Shown here: positions 36,301 to 44,800 of the stretch, piece by piece | Numbering within the stretch: the first letter of the stretch is position 1 | Layout of the letters: every line of letters begins with the position of its first letter | Assembly (NCBI GenBank): GCA_020002185.1 | Contig: CM034538.1 | Coordinates: 608,429 to 672,428, forward strand | Reading direction: 5' to 3' | Origin: Paraescarpia echinospica | Taxonomy: Eukaryota; Annelida; Polychaeta; Sabellida; Siboglinidae | Length of the DNA: 64,000 nt | Program-made: the position numbers and the translations under genes | The notes under the pieces: generated by a model | The model's input: only the letters and a program-made list of their open reading frames with translations | Told to the model about the DNA's origin: nothing | The model's database searches: none

Positions 36301-36733
36301 GGCTGACACCTCACCTCAGTTCTTTGATCTCATATCATGCGTCATGTGGATCTTAGCAAATGTGTTATTTTATCTGTTATCTTTTCTAAATATATACTGT
36401 CACTCTATGGATTACCACTTCCTGGCTCTGCATCAACATTATTAACATATGCACCACCATGTTGCCACATTATTACTGTGCTTTGTCAGCTTTCATAGCC
36501 ACTTATGTTTTGGTCACCTCATCCCCCCGTCCATCTGTGTTGTTTGTACTTGTTCACATCCGTCTCTTTAAGATTTATCATCACTATAAAATATGTACTG
36601 TACTATTTATTGAATCCAGCTGAATTGGTTAAATTGAATTGGTTTAAAAAACCATCCGATTTTCTTTTCAGCGAGAGAAATGACCCGTGGAAAGTTCCTG
36701 AACATTTTGGAGAAACCCCCTAGGAGATTATAG
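12279..36733 (+). CDS. LIN52: Protein lin-52 homolog, DREAM/MuvB core subunit; complete
   Basis: CDS join: 12279-12303, 13820-13888, 14389-14423, 14786-14852, 36176-36259, 36672-36733, giving 113 aa (human 116). LIN52 is a small subunit of the MuvB core that binds RB-family pocket proteins in the DREAM repressor and B-MYB/FOXM1 in the activating complex. Recognised blocks: SLLSFERLDRASPDLWPEQ, PPKWQAEIEKNDVDML, LMEKVRGLQTLAYQLG, EMTRGKFLNILEKP. The serine in RASPDLW corresponds to human S28, the DYRK1A site needed for pocket-protein binding. All five introns are GT-AG with phases 1,1,0,1,1 that join without shift. Human SFKSPI between the two N-terminal blocks is replaced by a shorter VGSGN. 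Intron 4 (21.3 kb) carries most of the mobile DNA in this window. Confidence 0.95.
12880..13735 (+). mobile_element. CR1-type LINE 3' fragment in LIN52 intron 1
   Basis: Plus-strand C-terminal part of reverse transcriptase: LIKWSEKWQMLFNFGKCKC, KEKELIILLYKTVVRPHLEY, MLERVQRRATKMIPKLR, then after one frameshift near 13370 DQIEVFKILNGYENIDRN and FSFSQRTVNEWNRLS. It ends in the family 3' tail (gatggcaatcttgttaaatt). Same family as 10.2 kb and 59.8 kb. Confidence 0.92.
13736..13819 (+). other. LIN52 intron 1, unique 3' remainder
   Basis: Sequence between the LINE tail and exon 2. Introns 2 (13889-14388) and 3 (14424-14785) likewise show no further feature. Confidence 0.7.
13820..13888 (+). CDS. 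LIN52: LIN52 exon 2
   Basis: Codes for LDQSLLSFERLDRASPDLW and PEQ. Acceptor ttgttgtag, donor gtatga. Holds the S28-type phosphorylation site followed by proline. Confidence 0.97.
14389..14423 (+). CDS. LIN52: LIN52 exon 3
   Basis: Codes for IPGVSDFVGSGN. Acceptor tgttttcag, donor gtaagt. PGV is shared with the human protein. Confidence 0.92.
14786..14852 (+). CDS. LIN52: LIN52 exon 4
   Basis: Codes for TPGSTPPKWQAEIEKNDVDM then LQ plus one base. Acceptor tgttgcag, donor gtagtt. Confidence 0.96.
14853..15580. other. LIN52 intron 4, AATTAC-rich stretch
   Basis: From 14977 (cagggctgaatccaattac) to 15120 the sequence is dense in AATTACA words. Similar AATTAC words return at 16725-16795. This could be the edges of another terminal-repeat transposon, but no matching inverted end was found. 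Confidence 0.3.
15581..16479 (+). mobile_element. hAT-like DNA transposon, internally deleted (899 bp)
   Basis: Inverted ends CAGGGGTAGAACT (15581-15593 and the complement at 16467-16479) are flanked by CTGAC on both sides (15576-15580, 16480-16484). ACTAGT/CTAGTAAA words recur near both ends, like transposase-binding subterminal repeats. Inside, ATG at 15981 opens MHRYLTGVAKPEVKRKVEKR and stops after 39 codons. A second frame from 16094 reads LTIQLSSPDIAAFEPKEAIE and LWSAGGARRP, then an acidic Ser/Asp-rich end. This resembles the first and last parts of a hAT-type transposase with the middle lost. An AATAAA follows at about 16347. hAT elements normally make 8-bp duplications, so the family is uncertain. 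Confidence 0.6.
16480..16811. other. LIN52 intron 4 between hAT-like element and RTE LINE
   Basis: AT-rich sequence, AATTAC words at its right end, nothing else recognised. Confidence 0.5.
16812..18071 (-). mobile_element. RTE-type LINE, 3' half (interrupted element D)
   Basis: Minus-strand reverse transcriptase in broken frames: LLSNTYKLLAKILTNRLE, QAGFRSRYSATDHILAVNQL, NIKRGIQQGDTI, LRFANNILVFATT (usual FADD core lost), ENVESYVCLGQQ, LPAMTYSVETWAL, GHISRLRNNRW, SRGSLARRW. The 3' tail is a short ATG repeat, typical of RTE. Its 5' half is at 25340-26965; the two were split by insertion of LINE B at an ATAT target. Inactive. Confidence 0.88.
18068..18071. repeat. Target-site duplication ATAT of LINE B, low-coordinate copy
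   Basis: ATAT at 18068-18071 and 25340-25343. Removing 18072-25343 restores a continuous RTE frame NYRPI-C-LLSNTYK. Confidence 0.7.
18280..18528 (-). pseudogene. LINE B ORF2, extreme C-terminus
   Basis: Frames read HWLPVQYRIMFKICTITCQ, LRSSSSKLLSVPRVKTKAG and TRAFSVAVPTIWNSLP, matching the end of the LINE at 52.1 kb ([40 protein letters not shown]). Displaced from the rest of ORF2 by element E. Confidence 0.85.
18773..19819 (+). pseudogene. LINE E endonuclease frame
   Basis: 348 codons. The APE-like endonuclease starts at about residue 80 (MRVATWNIGSM). The upstream Gly- and Arg-rich residues may be leader read-through. The frame breaks at about 19800, after PRLSVEAF. Confidence 0.88.
20002..21141 (+). 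pseudogene. LINE E reverse transcriptase frame
   Basis: 379 codons with RT blocks KAAGPSGVVSEMMKAAG, ILVPLFKGKGD, FGFMPGKGTTDA, AFVDLEEVFDKV and YADD. Ends at a TGA (21139-21141) from which the same frame continues as LKVNAGKSKVMV. Confidence 0.93.
21148..21987 (+). pseudogene. LINE E C-terminal domain with PHD-like zinc finger
   Basis: 279 codons. Residues about 26-73 have CGVCSK, QCTSC, WVHRRCSG and CKRC, a Cys4-His-Cys3-like PHD-type finger known from this group of LINEs. It is followed by YLGDML, SCLLYGCETWAMR and RLRWFGHVERKDDEDWV, the usual RTE/Proto2 C-terminus. Confidence 0.92.
22002..22470 (-). pseudogene. LINE B ORF2, C-terminal part before nested insertion
   Basis: After the TGA at 22468-22470 the frame continues with KLKLNADKTEFLIIG, SVRNLGVTFDCDFNF, LVSSRLDYCNSLL and ends at KSLH, where element E is inserted. 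The same protein resumes at about 18528 with WLPVQYRIMFKICTI. Confidence 0.88.
22688..24571 (-). pseudogene. LINE B ORF2, endonuclease and RT fingers/palm part
   Basis: 627-codon open frame beginning MAIILLLAGDCLNPGP. APE-type endonuclease in the first 230 residues (conserved E in TETWL, DFN, SDHH), then linker, then RT up to SAAFDTIDHN where a frameshift moves the reading to the frame at 22803-22468 (YADDTQIY). Belongs to a mobile element, not a host gene. Confidence 0.9.
25340..26965 (-). mobile_element. RTE-type LINE, 5' half (interrupted element D)
   Basis: Endonuclease MATYNLRKLLRDEHIQEL, IGIGEVRREECFTTLQSG, VQVYAPTTSYSEDKDNFYNN, IVMGEFNVQIG; in the next frame RRWKSPNAETKNEIEYILTN and GSDHRMI; RT start MKNGKTPGNDHVNTETLKAG and KKGNKRDLKNYRPI at the insertion point. 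Several frameshifts. Its 3' half is at 16812-18071. Confidence 0.88.
27186..27300. repeat. 32-bp minisatellite, 3.5 units, inside LINE C
   Basis: Unit (+) GACTGGACAATGGACTGGTA then GAACAGATGACT. On the minus strand it encodes HLFYQSIVQS, the LINE C RT C-terminal region. Confidence 0.9.
27340..28235 (-). pseudogene. LINE C reverse transcriptase
   Basis: Two frames, 28235-27753 and 27756-27337, that join at about 27755. They hold the RT palm (LFLDFSTAFNSIGP, GAPQDCVSS, YADDKALLGL) and thumb (WCDSNCLHLNTKKTKEMI). No host gene. Confidence 0.88.
29175..30705. repeat. 34-bp minisatellite, about 45 units, inside LINE C endonuclease
   Basis: Unit (+) ACAGTACACCATACACAGGT then AGATCTTTTGGGTG. On the minus strand the unit reads IYLCMVYCHPK in one frame. 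At the two array ends this connects to LINE sequence FYLPREFAK-IYLCMV and VYCHPKTNVDSDVV, so the unit is an amplified endonuclease segment. As 34 is not divisible by 3, the frame rotates through three peptides. Confidence 0.95.
31126..36075. repeat. 79-bp satellite-like array, about 62 units, in LIN52 intron 4
   Basis: Unit begins ATGACCTGTCTGAGAGAGTG and contains CACATAGAACTAGTCATGTA and GTGTCCCAGATGTTAAGAT. Copies are very alike, with recurring variants (ACAGC/ATAGC/ACATC, TTAAG/TTACG/TTGCG) that suggest repeated block duplication. Some copies lack 8-10 bases (32420, 33760, 34065). Its left edge abuts LINE C. Its right edge degenerates into the sequence before LIN52 exon 5. Confidence 0.97.
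36176..36259 (+). CDS. LIN52: LIN52 exon 5
   Basis: Codes for LSSLTASQLMEKVRGLQTL then AYQLGWEE. Acceptor gtgttccag lies about 100 bases from the end of the 79-bp array and resembles a piece of its unit. Donor gtaaag. Confidence 0.97.
36672..36733 (+). CDS. LIN52: LIN52 exon 6 (stop codon)
   Basis: Codes for REMTRGKFLNILEKPPRRL and TAG. Acceptor tttcttttcag. The longer open stretch in another frame across this exon is a shadow. Confidence 0.96.
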
Positions 36734-36959
36734 CATGACTGGACGAAGATGGCATGGAGTGGATTAAGACAGTCAGTGTCTGAGAGTACGAGAATGGCCC
36801 TGTGGGGTGCAATGTTTAGGCAAGAGTAGATTAGTGAAAGGAAGCCTCAGAAAGTTACCAGAAACATGAAACATACTCATCAAACACCGTTTCTGTGTTG
36901 CCGATAGTTAAGAGTATTGTTCTCATTCATCTAAATATGTTGTGATGATACTACAGAGT

Positions 36960-37330
36960 GGACCAATGTTACATCAGACCTGTGGTCCGTGTTACATCAG
37001 ACCTGTGGCTCATGTTACATAAGACCTGTGGCCCATGTTACTGAAGACCTGTGGTCCATGTTACAGAAGACCTGTGGTCCATGTTACATAAGACATGTGG
37101 CTCATGTCACATAAGACCTGTGACCCATGTTACAGAAGACTTGTGGCTGGTCCATGTTACAGAAAAACCTTTGCAGAGGACTGGTTGCCAATATTACTGA
37201 GACCATGTGGCCTGTGTTGCTGAGGACCTATGGTCAAAATTGCTGGGATCTGTGCCTGTGGCCCATATTGCATAGGACCTGTGGACCGTATGGCTGAGGA
37301 CCTGTGGCCTTTGTTGCTGAGGACCTCGTT
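36960..37330. repeat. Degenerate repeat of about 24-28 bp, LIN52 downstream region
   Basis: Repeats of CATGTTACATAAGACCTGTGG variants from 36960 to 37160, then GAGGACCTGTGGCC-type units to 37330. Diverged. Confidence 0.75.
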
Positions 37331-37490
37331 ACAAGGGTCACAGAACTTGTTGTTATGGCAGCATGCAAAATAGCAGTAATGTTGCTGGAGCACATTCTGA
37401 CCTAGAACACGGACACCGAAGTATAGATCTACTTACAACTGTTTATTACGTCTGCAGTCACCCCTCAGTACAACATACATACATACATGC

Positions 37491-37496
37491 AATAAA
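37491..37496 (+). terminator. Candidate LIN52 polyadenylation signal AATAAA
   Basis: AATAAA about 760 bp after the LIN52 stop codon in AT-rich sequence; another ATAAA-type word follows at about 37553. On the opposite strand AATAAA at 37447-37442 could serve the kinase gene. Inference only. Confidence 0.3.
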
Positions 37497-37599
37497 TATA
37501 ATAAAAATATATGACACAGAATCAACAGTGGATCATCCACTAAGAAATGTACAAATAAATACTATTATATTAAACACATCATTGGTGCCATTAGTGGTG

Positions 37600-38650
37600 T
37601 TGTCAATGTTGGTCATAACGTGTATGTTTGTGACAACATGTGTATGTTGGACATTTTTGTTGGTCACGACATGTGTATTTTGGTTACGACGTGTGTGTTG
37701 GTTATGACGTGTGTGTGTTGGTCATGATGTGTGTATGTTGGTCACGACGTGTGTATGTTGGTCACGACGTGTGTGTGTGTGTGTGTTGGTCATGACGTGT
37801 GTGTTGGTCACGACTTGTATATTTTGGTCACGACGTGTGTGTGTGTGTGTGTGTGTGTTGGTCATGACGTGTGTATGTTGTCGATGTTGGTCACGACGTG
37901 TATGTTGGTCACGGTGTGTGTGTGTTGGTCACGACGTGTGTGTGTTGGTCATGACGTGTGTGTGTTGGTCATGACGTGTGTATGTTGGTCATGACGTGTG
38001 TATGTTGGTCACGACGTGTGTATGTTGGTCACGACGTGTGTGTGTGTTGGTCATGACGTGTGGTTTGGTCATGACGTGTGTATGTTGGTCACGGTGTGTG
38101 TGTGTATTGGTCATGACGTGTGTATGTTGGTCATGGTGTGTGTGTGTTGGTCACGACGTGTGTGTGTGTTGGTCATGACGTGTGTATGTTGGTCACGACG
38201 TGTGTATGTTGGTCATGGTGTGTGTATTATTTGGTCGCTGATGTGTGTATGTTTGGTCATGGCGTGTGTATGTAATTGAGTCACCGGTATTGTATGTTAG
38301 TCATGGTATTATTATTGTGTTGGTCATGACGTGTGTATGTTGGTCACGACGTGTGTATGTTGGTCATGGTGTGTGTGTGTGTTGGTCATGATGTGTGTAT
38401 GTTGGTCATGACGTGTGTATGATGTGTGTGTGTTGGTCATGACGTGTGTATGTTGGTCATGACGTGTGTATGTTGGTCATGACGTGTGTATGTTGGTCAT
38501 GGTGTGTGTGTGTGTTGGTCATGATGTGTGTATGTTGGTCATGACGTGTGTATGTTGGTCACGACGTGTGTGTGTTGGTCATAACGTGTGTATGTTGTCG
38601 ATGTTGGTCATGACGTGTGTATGTTGTTGATGTTGGTCATGACATGTGGT
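37600..38650. repeat. 20-bp minisatellite mixed with (TG)n, between convergent genes
   Basis: Unit TTGGTCATGACGTGTGTATG with TG-rich length variation (for example 37768-37786 and 37840-37858). Lies between the 3' ends of LIN52 and the kinase gene. Confidence 0.93.
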
Positions 38651-38765
38651 GACAGAATCCTGTCACTTTTGAAGTAGTAGCTGTAGGATCCACGATCAGA
38701 GCAGGAGTATTATCTGCAAGGTGGAATCAACCAATGAAATCAGGCTCTAAAACAACATGGTGATT

Positions 38766-38879
38766 TCATGAGTTACATACTAAGGTGTCATGGACAGAGA
38801 GAGATGTTTGTAGTCTTTGACGTGGCTGCAATGTTACTGTGTGCACAAGACTGTCTGGATAGAAACAATTATTCTTTCT
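38766..38879 (-). CDS. Kinase terminal exon h (putative)
   Basis: [20 protein letters not shown] then [17 protein letters not shown] and TGA. Acceptor gttactgcag at 38884-38880 is preceded, about 50 bases upstream, by about 1 kb of pyrimidine-rich repeat on this strand. Phase 0 fits exon g. No family match was recognised to support it, so it is less certain than the other exons. Confidence 0.55.
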   Translation of the reverse strand, partial: RKNNCFYPDSLVHTVTLQPRQRLQTSLSVHDTLVCNS

Positions 38880-41800
38880 CTGCAGTAACATTAACATCAC
38901 TGACGACTTGTGTGGGTGGAGGGATTGTGCGAGAGTGAGAGTGATTGAGACTGGGAGTAAGAGAGAGTGAGAGAGAGTGGGTGAGAGAGAGAGAGAGAGT
39001 GAGTGAGTGAAAGAGTGAGAGTGGGAGTGAGTGAATAAGACAATGTGTGAGAGAGAGTGGGAGTGAGTGAATAAGACAATGTGTGAGAGTGAGTGGGAGT
39101 GAGTGAGTAAGACAATGCGTGAGAGAGTGGGAGTGAGTGAATAAGACAATGCGTGAGAGAGAGAGTGGGAGTGAGTGAATAAGACAATGCATGAGAGAGT
39201 GGGAGTGTGTGAGTGAGTGAGTGAGTATGAGAGAGTGAGTGGGAGTGAGTATGAGAGAGGGGGAGTGTGTGAGAGTGGGAGTGAGTGAGTGAAAGAGTGA
39301 GTGAGTGAATAAGACAATGCGTGAGTGAGAGAGAGTGGGAGTGAGTGAATAAGACAATGCGTGAGTGAGAGAGAGTGGGAGTGAGTGAATAAGACAATGC
39401 GTGAGAGAGTGGGAGTGAGTGAATAAGACAATGCATGAGAGTGGGAGTGAGTGAATAAGACAATGCGTGAGAAAGAGAGTGGGAGTGAGTGAATAAGACA
39501 ATGCATGAGAGTGGGAGTGAGTGAATAAGACAATGCGTGAGAAAGAGAGAGTGGGAGTGAGTGAATAAGACAATGCGTGAGAGAGAGAGAGTGGGAGTGA
39601 GTGAGAGAGAGAGTGGGAGTGAGTGAGTGAAAGAGTGAATGAGTGAGTGAATAAGACAATGCGTGGGAGTGAGTGAATAAGACAATGCGTGAGAGTGGGA
39701 GTGAGTGAATAAGACAATGCGTAAGAGAGTGGGAGTGTGTGAGAGTGGGAGTGAGTGAAAGAGTGAGTGAGTGAATAAGACAATGCGTGAGTGAGAGAGA
39801 GTGGGAGTGAGTGAATAAGACAATGCGTGAGAGAGTGGGAGTGTGTGAGAGAGTGAGTGAGAGAGTGAGTGGGAGTGAGTGAGTGAATAAGACAATGCAT
39901 GAGTGAGAGAGAGTGGGAGTGAGTGAGTGAGTGGGAGTAAGTGATTGAGAGAGTGGGAGTGAGAGAGTGAGTGAGTATAATTTTTATAAGTGTGTGAGAG
40001 TGAGTGTATATGAATGAGTGAGTGAGAGTGAGTGAGTGTGAGAGTATACAAGTGTGAGAGTGAGTGTGAAAGCGAGTATAATTTTTATGAGTGAGTGAGA
40101 TTGAGTATATATGGCTGAGAGTGAGTATTTGAGTGTGAGAGAGAGTGTGAAAGAGAGAATGTTATGAACCAGTGAGAGTGTACGAGTGCACCAGTGACAG
40201 AGTTCGTACAAAAGTGTTTGTGAAAGAGAGAATAATGTTATGAGCCAATGAGAGTGCACGAGTGCACCAGTGACAGAGTTCGTACAAGTGTTTGTGAAAG
40301 AGAGAATAATGTTATGAGCCAGTGAGAGTGTACTAGTGCACCAGTGACAGAGTTCGTACAAAAGTGTTTGTGAAAGAGAGAATAATGTTATGAGCCAGTG
40401 AGAGTGTACGAGTGCACCAGTGACAGAGTTCGTACAAAAGTGTTTGTGAAAGAGAGAATAATGTTATGAGCCAGTGAGAGTGCACGAGTGCACCAGTGAC
40501 AGAGTTCGTACAAAAGTGTTTGTGAAAGAGGGAATGTTATGAGCCAGTGAGAGTGTACGAGTGCACCAGTGACAGAGTTCGTACAAAACTGTGTGTGAAA
40601 GAGAGAATGTTTATGAGCCAGTGAGAGTGTACGAGTGAACCAGTGACAGAGTTCGTACAAAAGTGTTTGTGAAAGAGAGAATAATGTTATGAGCCAGTGA
40701 GAGTGTACGAGTGCACCAGTGACAGAGTTCGTACAAAAGTGTTTGTGAAAGAGATAATAATGTTATGAGCCAGTGAGAGTGCATGAGTGCACCAGTGACA
40801 GAGTTCGTACAAAAGTGTGTGTGAAAGAGAGAATGTTATGAGCCAGTGAGAGTGTACGAGTGCACCAGTGACAGAGTTCGTACAAAAGTGTTTGTGAAAG
40901 AGATAATAATGTTATGAGCCAGTGAGAGTGCACGAGTGCACCAGTGACAGAGTTCGTACAAAAGTGTGTGTGAAAGAGAGAATGTTATGAGCCAGTGAGA
41001 GTGTACGAGTGCACCAGTGACAGAGTTTTTACAAAAGTGTTTGTGAAAGAGAGAATAATGTTATGAGCCAGTGAGAGTGTACGAGTGCACCAGTGACAGA
41101 GTTCGTACAAAAGTGTGTGTGAAAGAGAGAATGTTATGAGCCAGTGAGAGTGTACGAGTGCACCAGTGACAGTGTTTGTACAAAAGTGTGTGTGAAAGAG
41201 AGAATAATGTTATGACCCAGTGAGAGTGCACGAGTGCACCAGTGACAGAGTTCGTACAAAAGTGTTCGTGAAAGAGAGATTAATGTTATGAGCCAGTGAG
41301 AGTGCACGAGTGCACCAGTGACAGAGTTCGTACAAAAGTGTTTGTGAAAGAGAGAATAATGTTATGAGCCAGTGAGAGTGTACGAGTGCACCAGTGACAG
41401 AGTTCGTACAAAAGTGTTTGTGAAAGAGAGAATGTTATGAGCCAGTGAGAGTGTACGAGTGCACCAGTGACAGAGTTCGTACAAAAGTGTTTGTGAAAGA
41501 GAGAATAATGTTATGAGCCAGTGAGAGTGTACGAGTGCACCAGTGACAGAGTTCGTACAAAAGTGTTTGTGAAAGAGAGAATGTTATGAGCCAGTGAGAG
41601 TGTACGAGTGCACCAGTGACAGAGTTCGTACAAAAGTGTTTGTGAAAGAGAGAATGTTATGAGCCAGTGAGAGTGTACGAGTGCACCAGTGACAGAGTTC
41701 GTACAAAAGTGTGTGTGAAAGAGAGAATAATGTTATGAGCCAGTGAGAGTGTACGAGTGCACCAGTGACAGAGTTCGTACAAAAGTGTTTGTGAAAGAGA

Positions 41801-44800
41801 GAATGTTATGAGCCAGTGAGAGTGTACGAGTGCACCAGTGACAGAGTTCATACAAAAGTGTTTGTGAAAGAGAGAATGTTATGAGCCAGTGAGAGTGTAC
41901 AAGTGCACCAGTGACAGAGTTTGTACAAAAGTGTGTGTGAAAGAGAGAATAATGTTATGAGCCAGTGAGAGTGTACGAGTGCACCAGTGACAGTGTTTGT
42001 ACAAAAGTGTTTGTGAAAGAGAGAATGTTATGAGCCAGTGAGAGTGTACGAGTGCACCAGTGACAGAGTTCGTACAAAAGTGTACGTAAAAGCTGTACAC
42101 TTACATCGTCAATCATGGCCTTTGATTTGGCCGGGGATGGGTTGTGAACTGCTGTCTCCTGCGCCTCTTCCTGGACAAACACAACAGACTGGTTAGTCAT
42201 CTCCACGACTGACACATTCAAACACTACCTGTAATACAGGTAGAAAACACCTGGCCAGTAGACACCTTGCCATTGCAAGTATTATAGGAGAAGACCTACC
42301 AAGTGTATGACCACCACTGAACCGGGACCATCATGTAAAAACAACTGTTCCAAAAGACGAATAGAACTGATAGAAATAGCCTTCCCGTCAAAACCACCAT
42401 AAAAGGCATGAGTGAAGATAATTCAATGATGAACCGGATAAGGACATTTTCTGATTTGTTCCAACAGCAAAACAAAATTATAAATGACTGAGAAACTATA
42501 ATTATATAACCATACGTGCTACATACAAACATTAAACAAAATAATATGTTAAGCAACGCACGTTTGTTGTGAGATGGGAAATTCCTACTAACAACAAAAT
42601 TGTTGTAGGAGTCCTCTAATCTAAAAACATATTCCTTGCATTATGTAACTATTTTCTCAAAAAGTTGTACGGTCTCAAAGAAGATAAAGTAGATCTAACA
42701 ACTATACAAGGACTTGTTCTGTGGATTTAATGACATACCTGTAGACGAGTAGTTGCTGATCCTTTCTTTGAATGTCCAGCATGGATCACATCTCCACGTC
42801 TGCCAAACTGTTTATGCTGTTTATCCGACTGTTTATGCTGCGGCTGACCCCTGCTACCACTCCTTGGTGTGACCGCTGGGCCACGACCATTTGTCTGCCA
42901 ACCAGACCGTGATGTTGACTCAACCACGAAGGTTGCATTAGGTGAAGCTGTGTTTGTAGATGCGACACAAGGTGGCGTCTGCAGACGTTTGGGATGGCCT
43001 TCGGTGCTTTCGTCACTCGACTCGGACGAAAATTCACTGAAGAGTTTCTCCACATGTTTGTGTTGTGTCGGGTGTGAACTGTCAATTTTTGTGTACTGAT
43101 GACTTTCATCAAATACACGTCTGAGTTGTGTCAAACGTGCATTGCCAACCTTCGTGTTCTGGTGATTCTCTGTTGCAACGTGACTATTTTGTGTTGAGTG
43201 CACATTGTCAATGTTCATTTCTGGATGATGTTTCTCTGACACGTATTTGCGTTGCGTCAAATGTGCAGTGTCAACATGCATGTCTTGGTGGCTCTTCTTC
43301 GACACAGTTTGTGCTGCGTCAACATTCATGTCTTGGTGGCTCTTCTTCGACACAGTTTGTGCTGCGTCAACATTCATGTCTTGGTGGCTCTTCTTCAACA
43401 CAGTTTGTGCTGTGTCAATATTCATGTCTCGGTGGCTCTTCTTTGACACAGTTTGTTCTGTGTCAACATTCATGTCTTGGTGGCTCTTCTTCGACACAGT
43501 TTGTGCTGTGTAGAGCTTGTTTCCTGTCGAGTGCACAACCTCAACCTCAGTGCCTTGACGACTTTTTTCTGCCAAACGTTTGTGTTGCGTCGTGTGTGCA
43601 GTGTCAACTTCTGTGTTTTGATGACTTTCCTCTGACCCATAAACTCTGCACTTTCTTCGTTTCTTGTCTCCCTCCTTGTCTTGAAGCTCTCCTTTTCCTC
43701 GTGTGCTACGTTTCTTCGGCCGATACACTCCATCTAAAAACTCCCCTACACAAGAACTGTCTGTCTGTTCAGCATCTTCGGTTGGGGGGCTCAGTAAGTT
43801 TCTGTCACAGTCAACACTTCTTCGCTTTTGTTTTGGTGACACTGAGAAAGTGTCTTGGTTGACATGTCTCTTGACACCTCGTCTGGGTTTTGAGGTGTGA
43901 TGTTCTGTCAGTGTCTCCAGTGACTGGCCGCCATCCCTGACCAGTGACTGGCTGCCATCCTTGACCAGTGACTGTCTGCCATCCCTGACCAGTGACCGGC
44001 CGCCATCCCTGACCCTTCTGCTGCCCTCAGTCACCCTGACTCCCACACGTGGTGGTTCACTGTCAGTGTCATTAAATGTTTTGTCTACCAAGTCTGTGGT
44101 GCAGGTAGAACTTATGATGGTCTGTGTGCTATTTATCCCTGAGCGGTGATCCTGTCTGTCAGCACTGTAGTCCTCATCCTGCGTGGCACCATTGTGAGGT
44201 CTATGGTTCACCCTTTTGCCCACTCGTGGTCTCACCTCAAATGGACCTCCCCATTGGTCCTGAGTCAGGTCTGGGTCGGTGCAGCCCCTTGCAAGACCTC
44301 CATAGACACCACCATGGTGATGAGGCAGCAATGTGCCATGACGGTTCTTGGAGGCGTTGTCTAGACTGCCTCTAGCCTCCCTCTGTCTGTAGCTGCCCAT
44401 GTACTGGTCAGTCTTGTGGAGAGGTGAACTCTGTCCAATGTCCACTCTTCTCCCTGACCTCTCATCTCTGTATGACTCTGCACTGACCAAGTCCTCCATG
44501 TGTTGTTTGGAACCCACCGGTTCATCTCCACTTCCCTTCAATGTAGACCGTTTCCTGCCAGGTTTAGAGCGCAGTGGTCTGATCATAGACTCCAACAGAC
44601 TCCTACGACAAGCGTCCAGTGTCACCTTGTCAACAGTATCATCTCTACGGTGACGCTGTCCCTCGCCCAACAACTCACCGGTCAGTTCCATGTCCACGGA
44701 TGGCTCAAGTTGTGTCGTCACCTTCAGTTCTCTGGGCCTGGGGTCTGTCTTATGATTGTCACATGACTTCGTTCTCTTCTTGTTCTCTTGGTTCTGGCAG

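Noticed and set aside
36505..36723. A 72-codon ORF ending SERNDPWKVPEHFGETP
   Set aside because: Out-of-frame shadow of LIN52 exon 6 plus intron.
38766..40051. Leu/Ser/His-rich ORFs of about 300-384 codons on the minus strand
   Set aside because: Read-through of the CU-rich array in three frames. Only the last 38 codons of one frame are retained as a putative terminal exon.
40130..42085. Splice-junction origin of the 73-76-bp array next to exon g
   Set aside because: The array starts about 20 bases inside the intron and I could not match its unit to the exon g donor.
43128..43862. 244-codon plus-strand ORF within the giant exon
   Set aside because: Antisense of the 16-aa coding repeat; the minus frame is supported by splice sites and phases.
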